From assembly GCF_004135365.1 (NCBI RefSeq), contig NZ_CP035492.1:3344001-3408000 (forward strand): a DNA stretch of 64,000 nt. Reading direction: 5' to 3'. Positions 27,167 through 37,471 of the stretch are shown here, piece by piece (within the stretch, counting starts at the first letter, position 1; each line of letters starts with the position of its first letter). The notes under the pieces were generated by a model. That model searched no databases. It saw nothing but the letters and a program-made list of their open reading frames with translations, and was not told the DNA's origin. A program made the position numbers and the translations under genes. This DNA is from Paenibacillus protaetiae (lineage in GTDB: Bacteria; Bacillota; Bacilli; Paenibacillales; Paenibacillaceae).

Positions 27167-27179
27167 TAAACTCAGTTTA
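27167..27179 (-). promoter_or_regulatory. Palindromic operator candidate before the DHA2 exporter
   Basis: TAAACTCAGTTTA is a perfect odd-centred palindrome about 50 bases upstream of the exporter start, next to TATAAA on the minus strand. Its form suits a TetR-family repressor of the LmrA/QacR kind; no such gene is adjacent. Confidence 0.5.
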
Positions 27180-27193
27180 AATAGACAGCAAAC

Positions 27194-27225
27194 AAGCCCG
27201 CCGGACAGGCCGGCAGGCTGTAAAG
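27194..27225 (-). terminator. Terminator of the luciferase-like gene
   Basis: On the minus strand AGCCTGCCGG pairs with CCGGCGGGCT and is followed by TGTTTG. It lies 20-45 bases after the stop of the gene at 27242. Confidence 0.6.
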
Positions 27226-27241
27226 GCGGATATGCTTTTAT

Positions 27242-28294
27242 TTACGCTAACGCTTTGCGTACAAGCGGAGCTACTTTTGTTCCAAGCAGCTCAATGGCAT
27301 GCAGCACTTCTTTATGCGGCATTGTGCCTACATTAACATGAAGGAAAAAGCGGTCCACGCCCAGGTTTTGGCGAAGCAGCACAATCTTCTCCGCCACATA
27401 TTCCGGATCGCCGACATAAAGCGCGCCGCGCATGCTCCGTGCAGCATCAAACGCTTCGCGGGTATAAGCCGGCCATCCCCGCTCACGTCCAAGAACGGTC
27501 ATTTGCGCCTGTGTGGACGGGAAAAATAAGTCGGCCGCCTGCTCCGTCGTATCCGCAATGAAGCCATGCGAATGGGTAGCAATCTGCAGCTTGCTTGGAT
27601 CATGGCCGGCGCGCGCCGCCGCTTGCTTGTACAGGTTAACCAACGGAGCGAACTTCTCCGGCATGCCGCCAATGATGGCGAACGCAATCGGCAAGCCCAG
27701 TACGCCCGCGCGGATCGCCGATTCCGGGTTGCCGCCGCTTGCAATCCATACGGGAAGCGGGTCCTGCACGGAACGGGGGTAGACGCCAAGATTGTGAATA
27801 GCCGGTCGATGCTTGCCCTGCCACGTCACCTTCTCCGATTGGCGGATGGCGAGCAGAAGGTCCAATTTCTCTTCAAACAGTTCGTCATAATCTTGAAGGT
27901 CATAGCCGAACAGCGGGAATGATTCGATAAAGGAGCCGCGTCCCGCCATAATTTCCGCACGGCCGTTCGAGATGCCGTCCAGTGTCGAAAATGATTCATA
28001 AACACGGACCGGGTCATCCGAGGACAAGACGGTGACGGCGCTGGTCAAGCGAATCCGTTTGGTCAGTCCGGCTGCGGCTGCCAGCACGACTGCGGGAGCC
28101 GTTCCCGCATAGTCTGCGCGGTGATGTTCGCCGATGCCGTATACATCCAGTCCAACCTGGTCGGCTAATACTATTTCTTCAACGGCATTGCGCAGCCGTT
28201 CGGCATGGTTGTACGGCTGTCCCGTAACCGGATCAGGCGTAGCCTCCAGAAACGTGCTGATGCCGATTTCCATAGCGGGAGCTTTATTGGTCAT
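27242..28294 (-). CDS. LLM-class flavin-dependent oxidoreductase (luciferase-like)
   Basis: The 350-residue protein has the bacterial luciferase-like TIM barrel: [20 protein letters not shown] near residues 53-72, [19 protein letters not shown], the flavin region [12 protein letters not shown], and [12 protein letters not shown]. Family members are FMN-dependent monooxygenases. ATG 28294 follows AAGGAGATCAGCACTT. It is monocistronic. The substrate is not predictable. A perfect palindrome upstream suggests its own repressor. Confidence 0.9.
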   Translation of the reverse strand: MTNKAPAMEIGISTFLEATPDPVTGQPYNHAERLRNAVEEIVLADQVGLDVYGIGEHHRADYAGTAPAVVLAAAAGLTKRIRLTSAVTVLSSDDPVRVYESFSTLDGISNGRAEIMAGRGSFIESFPLFGYDLQDYDELFEEKLDLLLAIRQSEKVTWQGKHRPAIHNLGVYPRSVQDPLPVWIASGGNPESAIRAGVLGLPIAFAIIGGMPEKFAPLVNLYKQAAARAGHDPSKLQIATHSHGFIADTTEQAADLFFPSTQAQMTVLGRERGWPAYTREAFDAARSMRGALYVGDPEYVAEKIVLLRQNLGVDRFFLHVNVGTMPHKEVLHAIELLGTKVAPLVRKALA

Positions 28295-28640
28295 AAGTGC
28301 TGATCTCCTTTTGATTGGCTATTGTATGAGTAATTACTCAATAATTTATGGTTTCTCAACTATAGTAAGCTATTTTGAGGACAGAGTACAGAACAACTCG
28401 TAGGGTTGCGAATTGCGCCTCCAATTATACGGCCGATAGGAACACAACAAACGGCTGATTGCTCAGCCGCCCCACTATTTAAGTATGCAATTGGAGCCTG
28501 CCGTAATTATGTATGAAATATGGATAGCCGGAGCAGGCAGTTAGAGCGGCGGCTGCAAACATGAGGCAAGAGTCTATACAAAAAGCAGAGACCCGGCAAT
28601 AAGCGGGATCTCTGCTTTACGAAAAACACCGGTCAGCTAT
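28295..28640. promoter_or_regulatory. Gap with a palindromic operator and a compound hairpin
   Basis: No gene is supported here. TGAGTAATTACTCA at 28327-28340 is a perfect 14-bp palindrome upstream of the luciferase-like gene. Further right, CTCCAATTATAC (28419-28430) and GTATGCAATTGGAG (28483-28496) form long arms around an inner hairpin CGGCTGA/TCAGCCG (28452-28469). Confidence 0.5.
28581..28618. terminator. Terminator of the MFS gene at 28641
   Basis: AAAGCAGAGAYCCCG and its complement form a 14-15-bp stem; read on the minus strand it ends in TTTTTG. Confidence 0.8.
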
Positions 28641-29852
28641 TTAGGCTTTTTCATTAGCCGCTCTGCGTTCCGCTATAAAGCCGGCTGCGCCAACGGCCAG
28701 CGCAAGTGCGACAAGGATAGCTCCGGTCCATGGCAGGGAGGAAAGGGACATGTTCGTAATGACCCAGCCGCCGACGAAAGCGCCGGCCGCATTGCCCAAA
28801 TTGCCGGCAGAGTGGCTGGAGGTGGAAGCGAGCGCCGGAGCCCCTTTGGCAACGCTCATGATGCGGACCTGCAAGCCCGGCATGACGGCAAACGAGCCTG
28901 CCCCCCACAAAAAGATCGTGACCACCGCAGCCGCTTCATTATGAATCGTAAATGTCAGCGCGGTCAGCGCAAGTACGATGAAGGCGTATGTGCCGAGTAT
29001 CGACGGCATAAGCCGCCAATCCGCCAGTTTGCCGCCAATGATGTTGCCTACCGTTACGCCGATGCCGAACAGCACAAGGATCCACGTGACATTATGCTCG
29101 GCGAAGCCGGTTACTTCTACAAGAAGCGGTGTTACATACGTAAAGACGGCGAACAGCCCGGCGTTGCCCAGCGCGCAAATGAGCAGAAACATCGCCAGCT
29201 TCCGGTTCGCCAGCGCCGCAATTTGCTGCTTGATTCCCATTGGTTTCTCCTGCGGGAGCTTAGGGATAAGAGCGATAATGCCCAGCAGCGCAATAACGCC
29301 CATGATGGCAATGGAAGCAAATGAAGCGCGCCAGCCCAAGTTTTGCCCGATGTAGGTGCCAAGCGGCACGCCAAGAATGTTGGCGATCGTCAAGCCGGCC
29401 ATCATAATGGAGACGGCGCCGGCGCGTTTGTCGGGGCGCACCAGGTTGGAGGCGATAACGGCCCCCACGCCAAAAAAAGTCCCGTGCGTCAAGGCAGTAA
29501 CGATACGGGCGGCCATCAGCACGGCGTAATTCGGCGCAAATACCGAAATGCCGTTGCCGAAAATAAACAGCAGCATGAGCAGGCACAGCAGTTTTTTTTG
29601 CGGAATGCGCTGCGTGAGGACGGTTAAGACAGGCGCGCCAACCGCTACCCCAAGCGCGTACATTGTAATCAGCTGGCCGGCCGAGGCGATCGAAACTTTC
29701 AAATCCTCCGCCACATTAGGCAAAATGCCCATAATAACAAACTCGGTCATTCCGATGGCGAAGGCGCCGACCGTAAGCGACAGCAGCGAGACCGGGAACT
29801 TTTCTTTCGCCGGCTGTTGTTTAAGCCCGGTTGTTGCATGAGAAATTTCCAT
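28641..29852 (-). CDS. MFS transporter, AraJ/YdhP-like
   Basis: The 403-residue 12-helix transporter begins at ATG 29852 (MEISHATTG); the frame stays open further upstream, but that part has no transporter character. Typical segments of this subgroup are GAFAIGMTEFVIMGILP in helix 1, MYALGVAVGAPVLTVL in helix 2, and ALTHGTFFGVGAVIA in helix 4. It is a close relative of the ytbD-like gene at 46784. Substrates of such proteins include sugars, purines and drugs; none can be chosen here. No regulator is adjacent. Confidence 0.87.
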   Translation of the reverse strand: MEISHATTGLKQQPAKEKFPVSLLSLTVGAFAIGMTEFVIMGILPNVAEDLKVSIASAGQLITMYALGVAVGAPVLTVLTQRIPQKKLLCLLMLLFIFGNGISVFAPNYAVLMAARIVTALTHGTFFGVGAVIASNLVRPDKRAGAVSIMMAGLTIANILGVPLGTYIGQNLGWRASFASIAIMGVIALLGIIALIPKLPQEKPMGIKQQIAALANRKLAMFLLICALGNAGLFAVFTYVTPLLVEVTGFAEHNVTWILVLFGIGVTVGNIIGGKLADWRLMPSILGTYAFIVLALTALTFTIHNEAAAVVTIFLWGAGSFAVMPGLQVRIMSVAKGAPALASTSSHSAGNLGNAAGAFVGGWVITNMSLSSLPWTGAILVALALAVGAAGFIAERRAANEKA

Positions 29853-29990
29853 GATGCCTGTTTCAACCTTTCTGATATCGATAAGCTTTCGACAAGCGTT
29901 ATCACATCTATACAAAATGAAACGAAAAAAGATTCGCTTCCTATTATTTATTTTTTGACAAGTATAATCAACCTCAACTTTTGGGAAAAT

Positions 29991-30023
29991 GAACAAACCC
30001 GTCCAGAAGGAACGGGTTTGTTC
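29991..30023. terminator. Terminator of the SLH phosphohydrolase gene
   Basis: GAACAAACCCGT (29991-30002) pairs perfectly with ACGGGTTTGTTC (30012-30023). It lies just beyond the minus-strand stop at 30038. Confidence 0.85.
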
Positions 30024-30037
30024 TGAAATAAAACGAT

Positions 30038-32785
30038 CTAATTCAAGCTGCCGAGAAGCCCGTTAATGAGGGTAACAGCTTCTGCTCTTGTTGCGGTTTG
30101 TGTTGGCGCAAACAGGTTTTGGCCGACGCCGTGTACCAGATTCGCTTTAACGGCCGCTGCAATGTAAGGGACGGCCCAGGCAGGGATGTCTTTCGCATCG
30201 GCAAAGGCAAGCGTAGCATTCGGATCAACGGCAATGCCGCTCGCGCGGACGATCATAGCTACCAGTTCTGCACGGCTCAGCGGATTGGCAGCGCCAAAGG
30301 AGCCGTCTTCATAACCGCTGATCACGCCAGCTTGTGCAGCAGCTGCAACGTACTGGGCAGCCCAATCCGGAATCTGGCCAGCGTCTGTAAAGCTCAGGCT
30401 GCTGCTCGATGCGGTAAGCTTCATCGCCCGTGCAATCATCGTAATAAACTCGGCACGGTTGACGATTTGGTTCGGACGGAAGGAGCCGTCTTCATAACCG
30501 TTAATATATCCGGTTTGGATCGCTTGTTCGATAGCCGATTGCGCCCAGTGGCCGGTAATATCATGCAGATTGACAGATGGGACCGGCTGGGTCGGTTGAG
30601 AAGGCTCAGAAGGAACCGTTGGCGTGTCGTTGCCGGAGCCATTGCCGGAGCCATTGCCGGAGCCGTTGCCGGAACCGTTATCGGAGCCGTTGCCGGAGCC
30701 ATTGCCGGAGCCATTGCCGGAACCGTTATCGGAGCCGTTGTCCGAGCCATTGCCGGAACCGTCGCCGGAGCCGTTGTCCGAGCCATTGCCGGAACCGTCG
30801 CCGGAGCCGTTGTCAGCTGCTTTGCTGATGCCAAATGTATCTATTACAAATGGCTCACTGCTCTTGTGCGCATCGATTTCATAGGAAACGGCTGTCAGCT
30901 TGTCTCCGTCGATCGTAATGCCTACAAAATTTTGCACTTGGCCGCGGGCTTCGCTTGTTGTATCGCCGTAAACTCTTGAATGGTTTTCTTCGTTGCGGTC
31001 AAACAGGCTCAAGTATTCGTCTGAAAGACCCGTATTTTTGAAGTAGACCTTTGCCCCTGCCGTTTCCGGAATCAAGTAGATGGTGCCGTCCGGATTCACC
31101 GAGTAATTGATGGACTGTCCGTTTACGGTCTCGGTAATGACAGCCGGGGTTTCTGCTGTACCATCTTGTTTGATTGGTTTCGTGCGGGCGTAAATATGGT
31201 CATGGCCCTGCAGCACGAGGTCTACGCCAAGCTCGTTCATCAGCGGCGCAATGGTCGTTCTTTCGCCGTTGGTTCCGGCAATATCGCTGTCTGTCGAATG
31301 ATTAGCCGTTGTGTAAGGGCCTTTATGAATGTTGACGATAATCCACTGGATGCCTTTTGCTTTGGCTGCTGCGATATCATCTTTCAGCCATTGGATTTGC
31401 TCCGGCGAGAAGTTTTTGTAATCGGTAGAGTTTTCGTTGGAATCCAATACGATAAAATGCGCATTGCTGTAATCATACGAATAATAAGCGCCGTCTACCG
31501 TTTGTGAGCCCGCAGGAGCCGCTACATTAAAGTGCTGATAAAAAGCAGAGTTTTTGACATCATGATTGCCCGAAGCCGGAACGATCGTCGTATGCATCAG
31601 GCTTTCTTCCGAACTGCCAAGCAGCCACTCCCATTCCTGTTCCGTTGTGCCATGCTCGACCACATCTCCGTTATGCATGACGAATTCTGCATTAGGTACG
31701 GTCTCCAGGGCGGTTTTGATCGTATGCGCGGAAATCTCAGCTTCTTCCAAGTCCTGTGCTTGTGTATCCGTCAGGTCGATGAAGGAGAAAGCGCCGCCTG
31801 TAGGGGCAGTCTCAAACGTTCCGGCCTCGCTCCATGCATTCAGTGTTTTGTCGCCTACCCGGAAGTAATAAGCGGTATCCGGCTGCAAGCCGTCAGCTTT
31901 TGCTTTATGCGAATACTGCGAAGCATCGTTTCCGGACACCTGTTCAGCGCCTTCGAATTCCAAGGCATTCGTAAAGTCAGGCGTGTCGCTTGTTTTCTCC
32001 ACGACTTGCAGCGTGCTGTCTTTGGAAGAAAGCGGCGTATACCAGGTAAAACCTTTGGAGGTGGTAGGGTCGCCGTTAAACGTCACCGTTACCTTGCTTA
32101 CGTCTACTGGCGGAGCATCCGGGATTGCAGTAAGGGACATGTCGAAGTACAGGTCCGAGCTGCCTTTGGTCGATTGATGCACTTCAACGGCAATATCGTT
32201 ATCGCCCTGCCGCAGAACAGCTTTGAGCGCACTTGTCAGATCAACATTTGCAAAATTGCTGGGTTTATCTAAATTGGTTGTTGCCACAGTTGAATACGTA
32301 ATGTCACCGGTCTCCGGCATGCTGAACCGCTTCACTTCAACGCCGTTCACATACAGCACGGCACCGTCGTCAACAGCAAAGTTGCCAAGAATTTGCCAAT
32401 AGTTGTTCACCTTGTCCATATCGTCAATCGTTAAAGTAGTATGGAAATAGGTCGTTATGTATTTATTGCTTTTATCGCTGCCGTAGCTCACATTCGTTTT
32501 TAACGAGCCGAACAAGTCCGAGGAAACGCCTGCGCCGGAATCTTTAAAACCAAGCGGAGCTTGCCCGCTATTCCAAGCGGAGCCGTCCGATGCATCTTTC
32601 CAGTTTTGCCCATCGAGATTGTTGCCAAGATCATTGAATTGCCATGTAGTGTCGCCGGCTAACAGTACGACAGGCTCACTGCTTGCTGCAGCTGCTGCAT
32701 GATGCGGCGGCACCGCATTCAGCATGCCGAGAGCAAGGGCCGGAGTAAGCAGAACAGCAAATGGTTTTACATATTTTTGTTTCAT
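30038..32785 (-). CDS. Secreted S-layer-anchored metallophosphoesterase (purple acid phosphatase-like)
   Basis: The 915-residue exported protein has, in order: a signal peptide (1 to about 33, ending AAAAAS); a beta-sandwich region (about 40-210); a purple-acid-phosphatase-type Fn3 domain (about 215-325); a calcineurin-like catalytic domain (about 330-580) with [34 protein letters not shown] and [10 protein letters not shown] as metal ligands; a Gly/Ser/Asn/Asp repeat linker (about 655-725); and three SLH repeats (about 735-915; [31 protein letters not shown]). It should hydrolyse phosphate esters at the cell surface, held by SLH binding to pyruvylated wall polymer. Possible PhoP half-sites lie upstream at about 32835-32851. 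Confidence 0.93.
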   Translation of the reverse strand: MKQKYVKPFAVLLTPALALGMLNAVPPHHAAAAASSEPVVLLAGDTTWQFNDLGNNLDGQNWKDASDGSAWNSGQAPLGFKDSGAGVSSDLFGSLKTNVSYGSDKSNKYITTYFHTTLTIDDMDKVNNYWQILGNFAVDDGAVLYVNGVEVKRFSMPETGDITYSTVATTNLDKPSNFANVDLTSALKAVLRQGDNDIAVEVHQSTKGSSDLYFDMSLTAIPDAPPVDVSKVTVTFNGDPTTSKGFTWYTPLSSKDSTLQVVEKTSDTPDFTNALEFEGAEQVSGNDASQYSHKAKADGLQPDTAYYFRVGDKTLNAWSEAGTFETAPTGGAFSFIDLTDTQAQDLEEAEISAHTIKTALETVPNAEFVMHNGDVVEHGTTEQEWEWLLGSSEESLMHTTIVPASGNHDVKNSAFYQHFNVAAPAGSQTVDGAYYSYDYSNAHFIVLDSNENSTDYKNFSPEQIQWLKDDIAAAKAKGIQWIIVNIHKGPYTTANHSTDSDIAGTNGERTTIAPLMNELGVDLVLQGHDHIYARTKPIKQDGTAETPAVITETVNGQSINYSVNPDGTIYLIPETAGAKVYFKNTGLSDEYLSLFDRNEENHSRVYGDTTSEARGQVQNFVGITIDGDKLTAVSYEIDAHKSSEPFVIDTFGISKAADNGSGDGSGNGSDNGSGDGSGNGSDNGSDNGSGNGSGNGSGNGSDNGSGNGSGNGSGNGSGNDTPTVPSEPSQPTQPVPSVNLHDITGHWAQSAIEQAIQTGYINGYEDGSFRPNQIVNRAEFITMIARAMKLTASSSSLSFTDAGQIPDWAAQYVAAAAQAGVISGYEDGSFGAANPLSRAELVAMIVRASGIAVDPNATLAFADAKDIPAWAVPYIAAAVKANLVHGVGQNLFAPTQTATRAEAVTLINGLLGSLN
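30630..30815 (-). repeat. In-gene tandem repeat coding the Gly-Ser linker
   Basis: Units of 12 bases (GCCATTGCCGGA-like on the plus strand) repeat about 15 times with small changes, coding GSGN, GSDN and GSGD tetrads. The length is likely to vary between strains by slippage. Confidence 0.8.
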
Positions 32786-32800
32786 GTCAGTCTCCTTTGT

Positions 32801-32851
32801 TAATCTAAGTTTGATAATGAGTCCGAGCTAGATTAACAACCGAATGTTAAG
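32801..32851 (-). promoter_or_regulatory. Leader of the SLH phosphohydrolase gene
   Basis: TTAATCTA (32801-32808) is mirrored by TAGATTAA (32830-32837). On the minus strand TTAACA (32851-32846) is followed after 5 bases by TTGTTA, a weak resemblance to spaced PhoP boxes. A phosphate-starvation promoter would suit the enzyme but is not proven. Confidence 0.35.
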
Positions 32852-33026
32852 GGTTTGTTTCGGCGGCGTTTAAATTTTGTAAATAAAAAAGAAAGATATG
32901 GCGGACATCCGTGTCTATTTAAGGGCTGGAAGGAAAGGAAAAGGTTGTTTTGACGGTAAACGCATGCTATCTTAAACTGTGAAAAGCGGGACCGTATTGT
33001 TTGAAAATATGCCGGAGGTGGAAAAA

Positions 33027-34043
33027 ATGAAAGCGCTTTTTATTGGAGGAACAGGAACGATCAGCTCTGCTATTACGAGGCAGCTCCTGGAGCAAGGCTG
33101 TGAGCTTTATCTGCTCAACAGAGGGAGCCGGAATGCGGGTTTGCCGGCCGGAGCCAAAGTCATTACAGCGGATATCCGCGACGAGGAGCAGGTTGCCAAG
33201 CTGATAGAAGGCATGGCTTTCGACGTTGTTGCAGACTTTATCGCTTTTGAGCCGGCGCAGCTGGAGCGCGATTACCGTCTGTTCAACGGCAAAACAAAGC
33301 AGTTTATTTTTATAAGCTCGGCTTCGGCCTATCAAACGCCATTATCCGATTACCGTATTACGGAAGGAACGCCGTTATCGAATCCGTATTGGCAATATTC
33401 GCGCAACAAAATCGCCTGCGAAGATTATTTGATGAAGCTGTACCGCGAAGAAGGGTTCCCGGTTACGATTGTGCGCCCGAGCCATACATACGACGAACGC
33501 TCCATTCCGCTTGGCGTACACGGCAGCAAAGGCACCTGGCAGGTCGCAAAGCGGATGCTGGAGAACAAGCCGGTTATTATTCACGGGGACGGGACATCGC
33601 TTTGGACGATGACGCATAACAGCGATTTTGCCAAAGGTTTTATCGGACTGATGGGCAACCTGCATGCGATCGGCGAAGCGGTGCAAATTACGTCCGATGA
33701 GACGGTGACGTGGAACCAGATTTATGAAGCGATCGCGGACGCGCTTGGCGTGAAGCTGAACGCTGTTCATGTCGCTTCGGAGTTTCTGGACGCCTGCAGC
33801 ACAGAAGATTACAGGGGCGGCCTGCTTGGCGACAAAGCCAACTCCGTTGTATTCGACAACAGCAAGCTGAAGCGGCTGGTCCCCGGCTTTGTGGCGGATA
33901 CCCGTTTCGATCAAGGCGTGAAGCAAACCATCCGCTATATATTGGAGCACCCCGAGCATCAGGTTGAAGACCCGGAATTTGATGTATGGTGCGACCGTGT
34001 CATCGACGCTTTGCAGACGGCCGTGCAGGCTGTTAAAGGATAA
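33027..34043 (+). CDS. NAD-dependent epimerase/dehydratase family protein (atypical SDR)
   Basis: The 338-residue protein starts at ATG 33027 behind CCGGAGGTGGAAAAA. It has an N-terminal Rossmann loop, FIGGTGTISSAITRQLLEQG, and the region FIFISSASAYQTP; the SDR Tyr-x-x-x-Lys pair appears as YSRNK. The GTWQVAKRMLENKPVIIHGDG segment is like mRNA-binding/epimerase-type SDRs. It is followed 9 bases later by a Gfo/Idh/MocA gene, so they form an operon, perhaps for modification of a sugar or inositol. Confidence 0.87.
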   Translation: MKALFIGGTGTISSAITRQLLEQGCELYLLNRGSRNAGLPAGAKVITADIRDEEQVAKLIEGMAFDVVADFIAFEPAQLERDYRLFNGKTKQFIFISSASAYQTPLSDYRITEGTPLSNPYWQYSRNKIACEDYLMKLYREEGFPVTIVRPSHTYDERSIPLGVHGSKGTWQVAKRMLENKPVIIHGDGTSLWTMTHNSDFAKGFIGLMGNLHAIGEAVQITSDETVTWNQIYEAIADALGVKLNAVHVASEFLDACSTEDYRGGLLGDKANSVVFDNSKLKRLVPGFVADTRFDQGVKQTIRYILEHPEHQVEDPEFDVWCDRVIDALQTAVQAVKG

Positions 34044-34052
34044 GCGGCCGGC

Positions 34053-35153
34053 ATGAATAAACCTATTGCATTCAGCATTGTGGGTGGAGCGGGCTTCCGC
34101 GCGCAATATTTTTTACGGATTGCCGAAGCGCTGCCGGAGTGGTTTCGCGTAAGCGGCCTTGTGGTGCGGGACAGCGTCAAAGGGCAGGCGATGAAGGAAC
34201 GGTGGCGCGTACCGGTATACGCTTCGCTGGAGGAGCTGCTCGAGCGGGAGCATTCTGATTTTGCCGTGCTGGCGGTCAGTCCTTCTGTTGCAGCCGGCTA
34301 TATGGAGCAGCTGGCGGAGCGGGGCGTGCCGATTTTGGCAGAAACGCCGCCGGCGGGGACGCTGGAGGAGCTGCTGGCGCTGAATGAGACAATGGCGCGG
34401 CTTGGCGCCAAAATCCAAATCGCCGAGCAATACCAGTTTCACCCGATCCAGCAGGCGCGGCTGGCCGTTATGGAGTCCGGCCGGATTGGGGCGGTCAGCC
34501 AAACGACCGTGTCCATCTCGCATTATTACCATGCGGTCAGCCTCATCCGTCAAATGCTTGGCGTCCGTTTCGAAGATGTGCGCGTTCAGGCGATGCAGTT
34601 TGATTCGGAATGGGTTGCCGGACCGGACCGGAGCGGCCCTCCGAAGGAGGATAAGCTCGCCAAGTCGGAGCGCGTGCTGGCTTGGCTGACGTTTGAAGGC
34701 AACAAGCTGGGCATTTACGATTTTACAAAAGACCAGCATCGCTCATGGACACGCTTCAACCATTTGAACGTCCGGGGCGAGCGGGGCGAAATATCCGACA
34801 ACCGGATTACAGCGCAGGATCAGGCATGCCGGCAAGTCCGGATAGATCTCAAACGGATTAACAAAGGCGAATACGAAAATCAGGAAGGTTATTTCCTGCA
34901 GGGCATTATGGCAGGCGACCAATGGGTGTATGAGAATCCGTTTGCGCCCGGCAGATTGTACGACGATGAGATTGCCATTGCCGCCTGCTTGTTGAAAATG
35001 GGGCAATACGCGGCAGGGGGAAGCAGCTTCTACAGTTTGGCGGAAGCTTCACAGGATTGTTATATCGGGTGGCTGATTGAAGAAGCCGTTCGTACGGGAG
35101 AAACCATCCGGTCCGTACGGCAGCCTTGGAGCGAGGCGGGCATCAGCCGCTAA
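34053..35153 (+). CDS. Gfo/Idh/MocA family oxidoreductase
   Basis: The 366-residue protein has the N-terminal nucleotide loop FSIVGGAGFRAQYF and the strand VLAVSPSVAAGYMEQLAERGVP. The usual EKP motif reads AETPP (about 96-100), a change at the catalytic Lys position seen in some members. It is coupled to the epimerase gene upstream, suggesting two steps on one sugar-like substrate. Whether the protein keeps dehydrogenase activity is uncertain because of the missing Lys. Confidence 0.87.
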   Translation: MNKPIAFSIVGGAGFRAQYFLRIAEALPEWFRVSGLVVRDSVKGQAMKERWRVPVYASLEELLEREHSDFAVLAVSPSVAAGYMEQLAERGVPILAETPPAGTLEELLALNETMARLGAKIQIAEQYQFHPIQQARLAVMESGRIGAVSQTTVSISHYYHAVSLIRQMLGVRFEDVRVQAMQFDSEWVAGPDRSGPPKEDKLAKSERVLAWLTFEGNKLGIYDFTKDQHRSWTRFNHLNVRGERGEISDNRITAQDQACRQVRIDLKRINKGEYENQEGYFLQGIMAGDQWVYENPFAPGRLYDDEIAIAACLLKMGQYAAGGSSFYSLAEASQDCYIGWLIEEAVRTGETIRSVRQPWSEAGISR

Positions 35154-35281
35154 AATGCGGCAAATCGGAGCGGATCGGCGGCAGCTGTGACAGGCGGCGC
35201 ATGGGAACGAATCGGCTTGGGCCGGCAGAGAGCGGCATTTCGGCGGGAAAAGCGACGGTAAAATAAAAATGTCGGAAGGTT

Positions 35282-35977
35282 GTGGCATTATTGTTTCGTA
35301 AGTGGCTGTTTGCGCTTATTATCGCAACAGGACTAATCCATCTGGTTACCTTATCCGCCGACAGCGAGCCGCTGCATTGGGTGTTTAAGCTGGCACCGAT
35401 GCTGCTTATTATTGCTTTCGCTGCGGGCAAAAGCGGCGGCAGCCGCTTATATGCAACGCTCATCGTAGCCGGCCTTGTATTCGGCATAGCCGGAGATGCC
35501 TGCCTGCTTATGGATGGCGACAGCTGGTTTACGGCGGGGCTTGGCTCCTTCCTGACAGGCCATGTGCTGTATGCGGCGGCTATGCTGCCGCGTCTGAAAC
35601 GTTCATGGCTGCTGGCGCTGTCGGTTGTGCCGATTGCCGCTTACTCCTCGTGGATGGCAGTCCGGTTTCATGAAAGCCTGATGAACGACAGCACGCAGTC
35701 CGGCTTGTGGCTTCCGGTGCTTGTTTACGTTATCGTTTTATCGCTTATGTGCTGGCTGGCGCTGATGACCGGAAACGGTTATGCGGCGGCTGGAGCGGTA
35801 TTGTTTGTCGCTTCGGACTCGATACTCGCCTGGAACAAGTTTGTACATGCTTTTTCGGCTGCAGGCTTCTGCATTATGCTCACTTACTTCGCAGCCCAGC
35901 TGCTCATTGCATGCAGTATCGGCAGCGGAGGCAAACGCCGGCGCACGGCGGCTGGCCGTGCGCAGCTGAGGGGCTGA
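35282..35977 (+). CDS. YhhN/TMEM86 family membrane protein (lysoplasmalogenase-like)
   Basis: The 231-residue protein has about eight short helices and the family pattern HWVFKLAPMLLIIAFA, FGIAGDACLLMDG, FLTGHVLYAA and ASDSILAWNKF, with conserved Asp residues. Eukaryotic members hydrolyse lysoplasmalogen vinyl ethers; the bacterial role is less certain. Start choice is uncertain: GTG 35282 is only 2 bases after GGAAGG, while TTG 35291 is 11 bases after it. A terminator follows. Confidence 0.8.
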   Translation: MALLFRKWLFALIIATGLIHLVTLSADSEPLHWVFKLAPMLLIIAFAAGKSGGSRLYATLIVAGLVFGIAGDACLLMDGDSWFTAGLGSFLTGHVLYAAAMLPRLKRSWLLALSVVPIAAYSSWMAVRFHESLMNDSTQSGLWLPVLVYVIVLSLMCWLALMTGNGYAAAGAVLFVASDSILAWNKFVHAFSAAGFCIMLTYFAAQLLIACSIGSGGKRRRTAAGRAQLRG

Positions 35978-36034
35978 ATGCCCCTGAGGCAGCGCTGCGG
36001 CTGAAGGAGTCTGTCCACCGGAGCAGCATCTCAA

Positions 36035-36074
36035 ATAAAGGCGTCCCTTCCACTCCGGGAAGGGACGCCTTTAT
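36035..36074. terminator. Bidirectional terminator
   Basis: A perfect 17-bp stem, ATAAAGGCGTCCCTTCC with its complement at 36058-36074, separates two converging units. Confidence 0.92.
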
Positions 36075-36099
36075 GTTGTTACAACGATGCGGGCAGCCG

Positions 36100-37365
36100 T
36101 TATTCCGCAAGACCGGCATGCTGCCAGACGAGCACGCCGTTTTGCCCGCCGAAACCAAAGGAATTGCTGAGCGCGCGTTTGATTTGTTGAGCGCGGCCTT
36201 TATGGGGAATAATGTCTGCGGGGGCCCATTCTTCCTTATCGTCACAATTGATGGTTGGCGGCAATACGCCGTCGCACAGCGCTTTAATGCAGGCGATGCT
36301 TTCGATCGCCCCCGCGGTGCCGAGCAAATGCCCGATCGCCCCTTTAATGGAGCTGACCGGGATGCGGTCCAGATGCTCGCCGAACAAGCTGAGCAGGGCG
36401 GCCGACTCGGCGCGGTCGCCCGCCGGCGTTGCCGTGGCGTGGGCGTTGATGTAGTCGATATCCTGCGGTTCAAGCCGGGCGCTCCGCAGCGCCTTCTGCA
36501 TCGCAAGCTTGGCGCTTTGTCCGGACGGGTCCGGGGATGTTTCGTGATAAGCGTCGTTGGAGGTGCCATAGCCGGCCAGTTCGGCATAAATAACGGCATT
36601 GCGGGCTTTGGCGCTTTCCAGCGTCTCCAGTACCACAAACGCAGCCCCTTCGCCCATGACCATACCGGTTCTGCTCTTGTCGAACGGCCGGCTCCATGCC
36701 GCATAGTCCGCGCCTTCATGCGCCAGCGCGCCCGCAGAGCGGAGGCTGGACATTATCGGCGGGCTAAACAGGCATTCCGTGCCGCCGGCAAGCACGATAT
36801 CGGCTTCGCCGAGGCGCAGCCAATAGCCGGCTTCGCCGATGGAGTTGGCCGATGAAGCGCAGGCGGCGGAATAGGTCATGACAGGGCCGTGAATGCCGTA
36901 TTCCTTCGCAAGCGCAGCCGCTGCCGCGTTCGGCAGCGCTTTGGGCACCAGCCTTGCGCTTACTTTGGATGATTTGCCCGCTGCAAGGCGGGTTGCGCCT
37001 TCTTCGACAGTTTGAATTCCGCCCAGCGAATTGCCCACGGCGATGCCGATCCGGTCCGGCGCATAGCGGGCGGTCAGCTCCTCCGCATTGGCGAAACCGG
37101 CGTCTTTGAACGCCTCCATTGCGGCAACAAGCGCCATTTGGGCAAAACGGTCGGTTTGCTGAATTTGTTTTGCCGTTAAATGCTGTTCGGGCTGGAAGCC
37201 GATTGCTGCGGCTGTTGCGGGAGCCCATTGCTTCAGCAGCTCGTCCTGTGTTTCCGTGACAGCGGATCGGCCGGAAACAATCCCTTCCCAGAAGGGAGCG
37301 ACGCCCACGCCAAATGGTGTTACAGCTCCCATTCCTGTGACGACGATACGGGTTTGGACAGTCAT
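36100..37365 (-). CDS. FabF-like beta-ketoacyl-ACP synthase
   Basis: The 421-residue thiolase-fold enzyme would condense an acyl unit with malonyl-ACP. Catalytic Cys169 lies in YSAACASS, the two histidines are His309 (NAHATATPAGD; the usual NAHGTST is altered) and His345 (KGAIGHLLGTAGA), and Lys341 is present. MVMGEGAAFVVLE and NSFGFGGQN complete the family pattern. It diverges from an ACP gene followed by an acyl-AMP ligase. With no other fatty-acid genes nearby, it is probably a dedicated secondary-metabolism or specialised-lipid synthase, not housekeeping FabF. Confidence 0.92.
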   Translation of the reverse strand: MTVQTRIVVTGMGAVTPFGVGVAPFWEGIVSGRSAVTETQDELLKQWAPATAAAIGFQPEQHLTAKQIQQTDRFAQMALVAAMEAFKDAGFANAEELTARYAPDRIGIAVGNSLGGIQTVEEGATRLAAGKSSKVSARLVPKALPNAAAAALAKEYGIHGPVMTYSAACASSANSIGEAGYWLRLGEADIVLAGGTECLFSPPIMSSLRSAGALAHEGADYAAWSRPFDKSRTGMVMGEGAAFVVLETLESAKARNAVIYAELAGYGTSNDAYHETSPDPSGQSAKLAMQKALRSARLEPQDIDYINAHATATPAGDRAESAALLSLFGEHLDRIPVSSIKGAIGHLLGTAGAIESIACIKALCDGVLPPTINCDDKEEWAPADIIPHKGRAQQIKRALSNSFGFGGQNGVLVWQHAGLAE

Positions 37366-37471
37366 TGTGTGAAAGATCCTCCTTTGTGAATAGTTTCATC
37401 ATTCGCGTTTAGAAAACGATTTATAACGGAAAAGGTATTATCGTAATCGGAAATTTAATTGTATAATGAAA

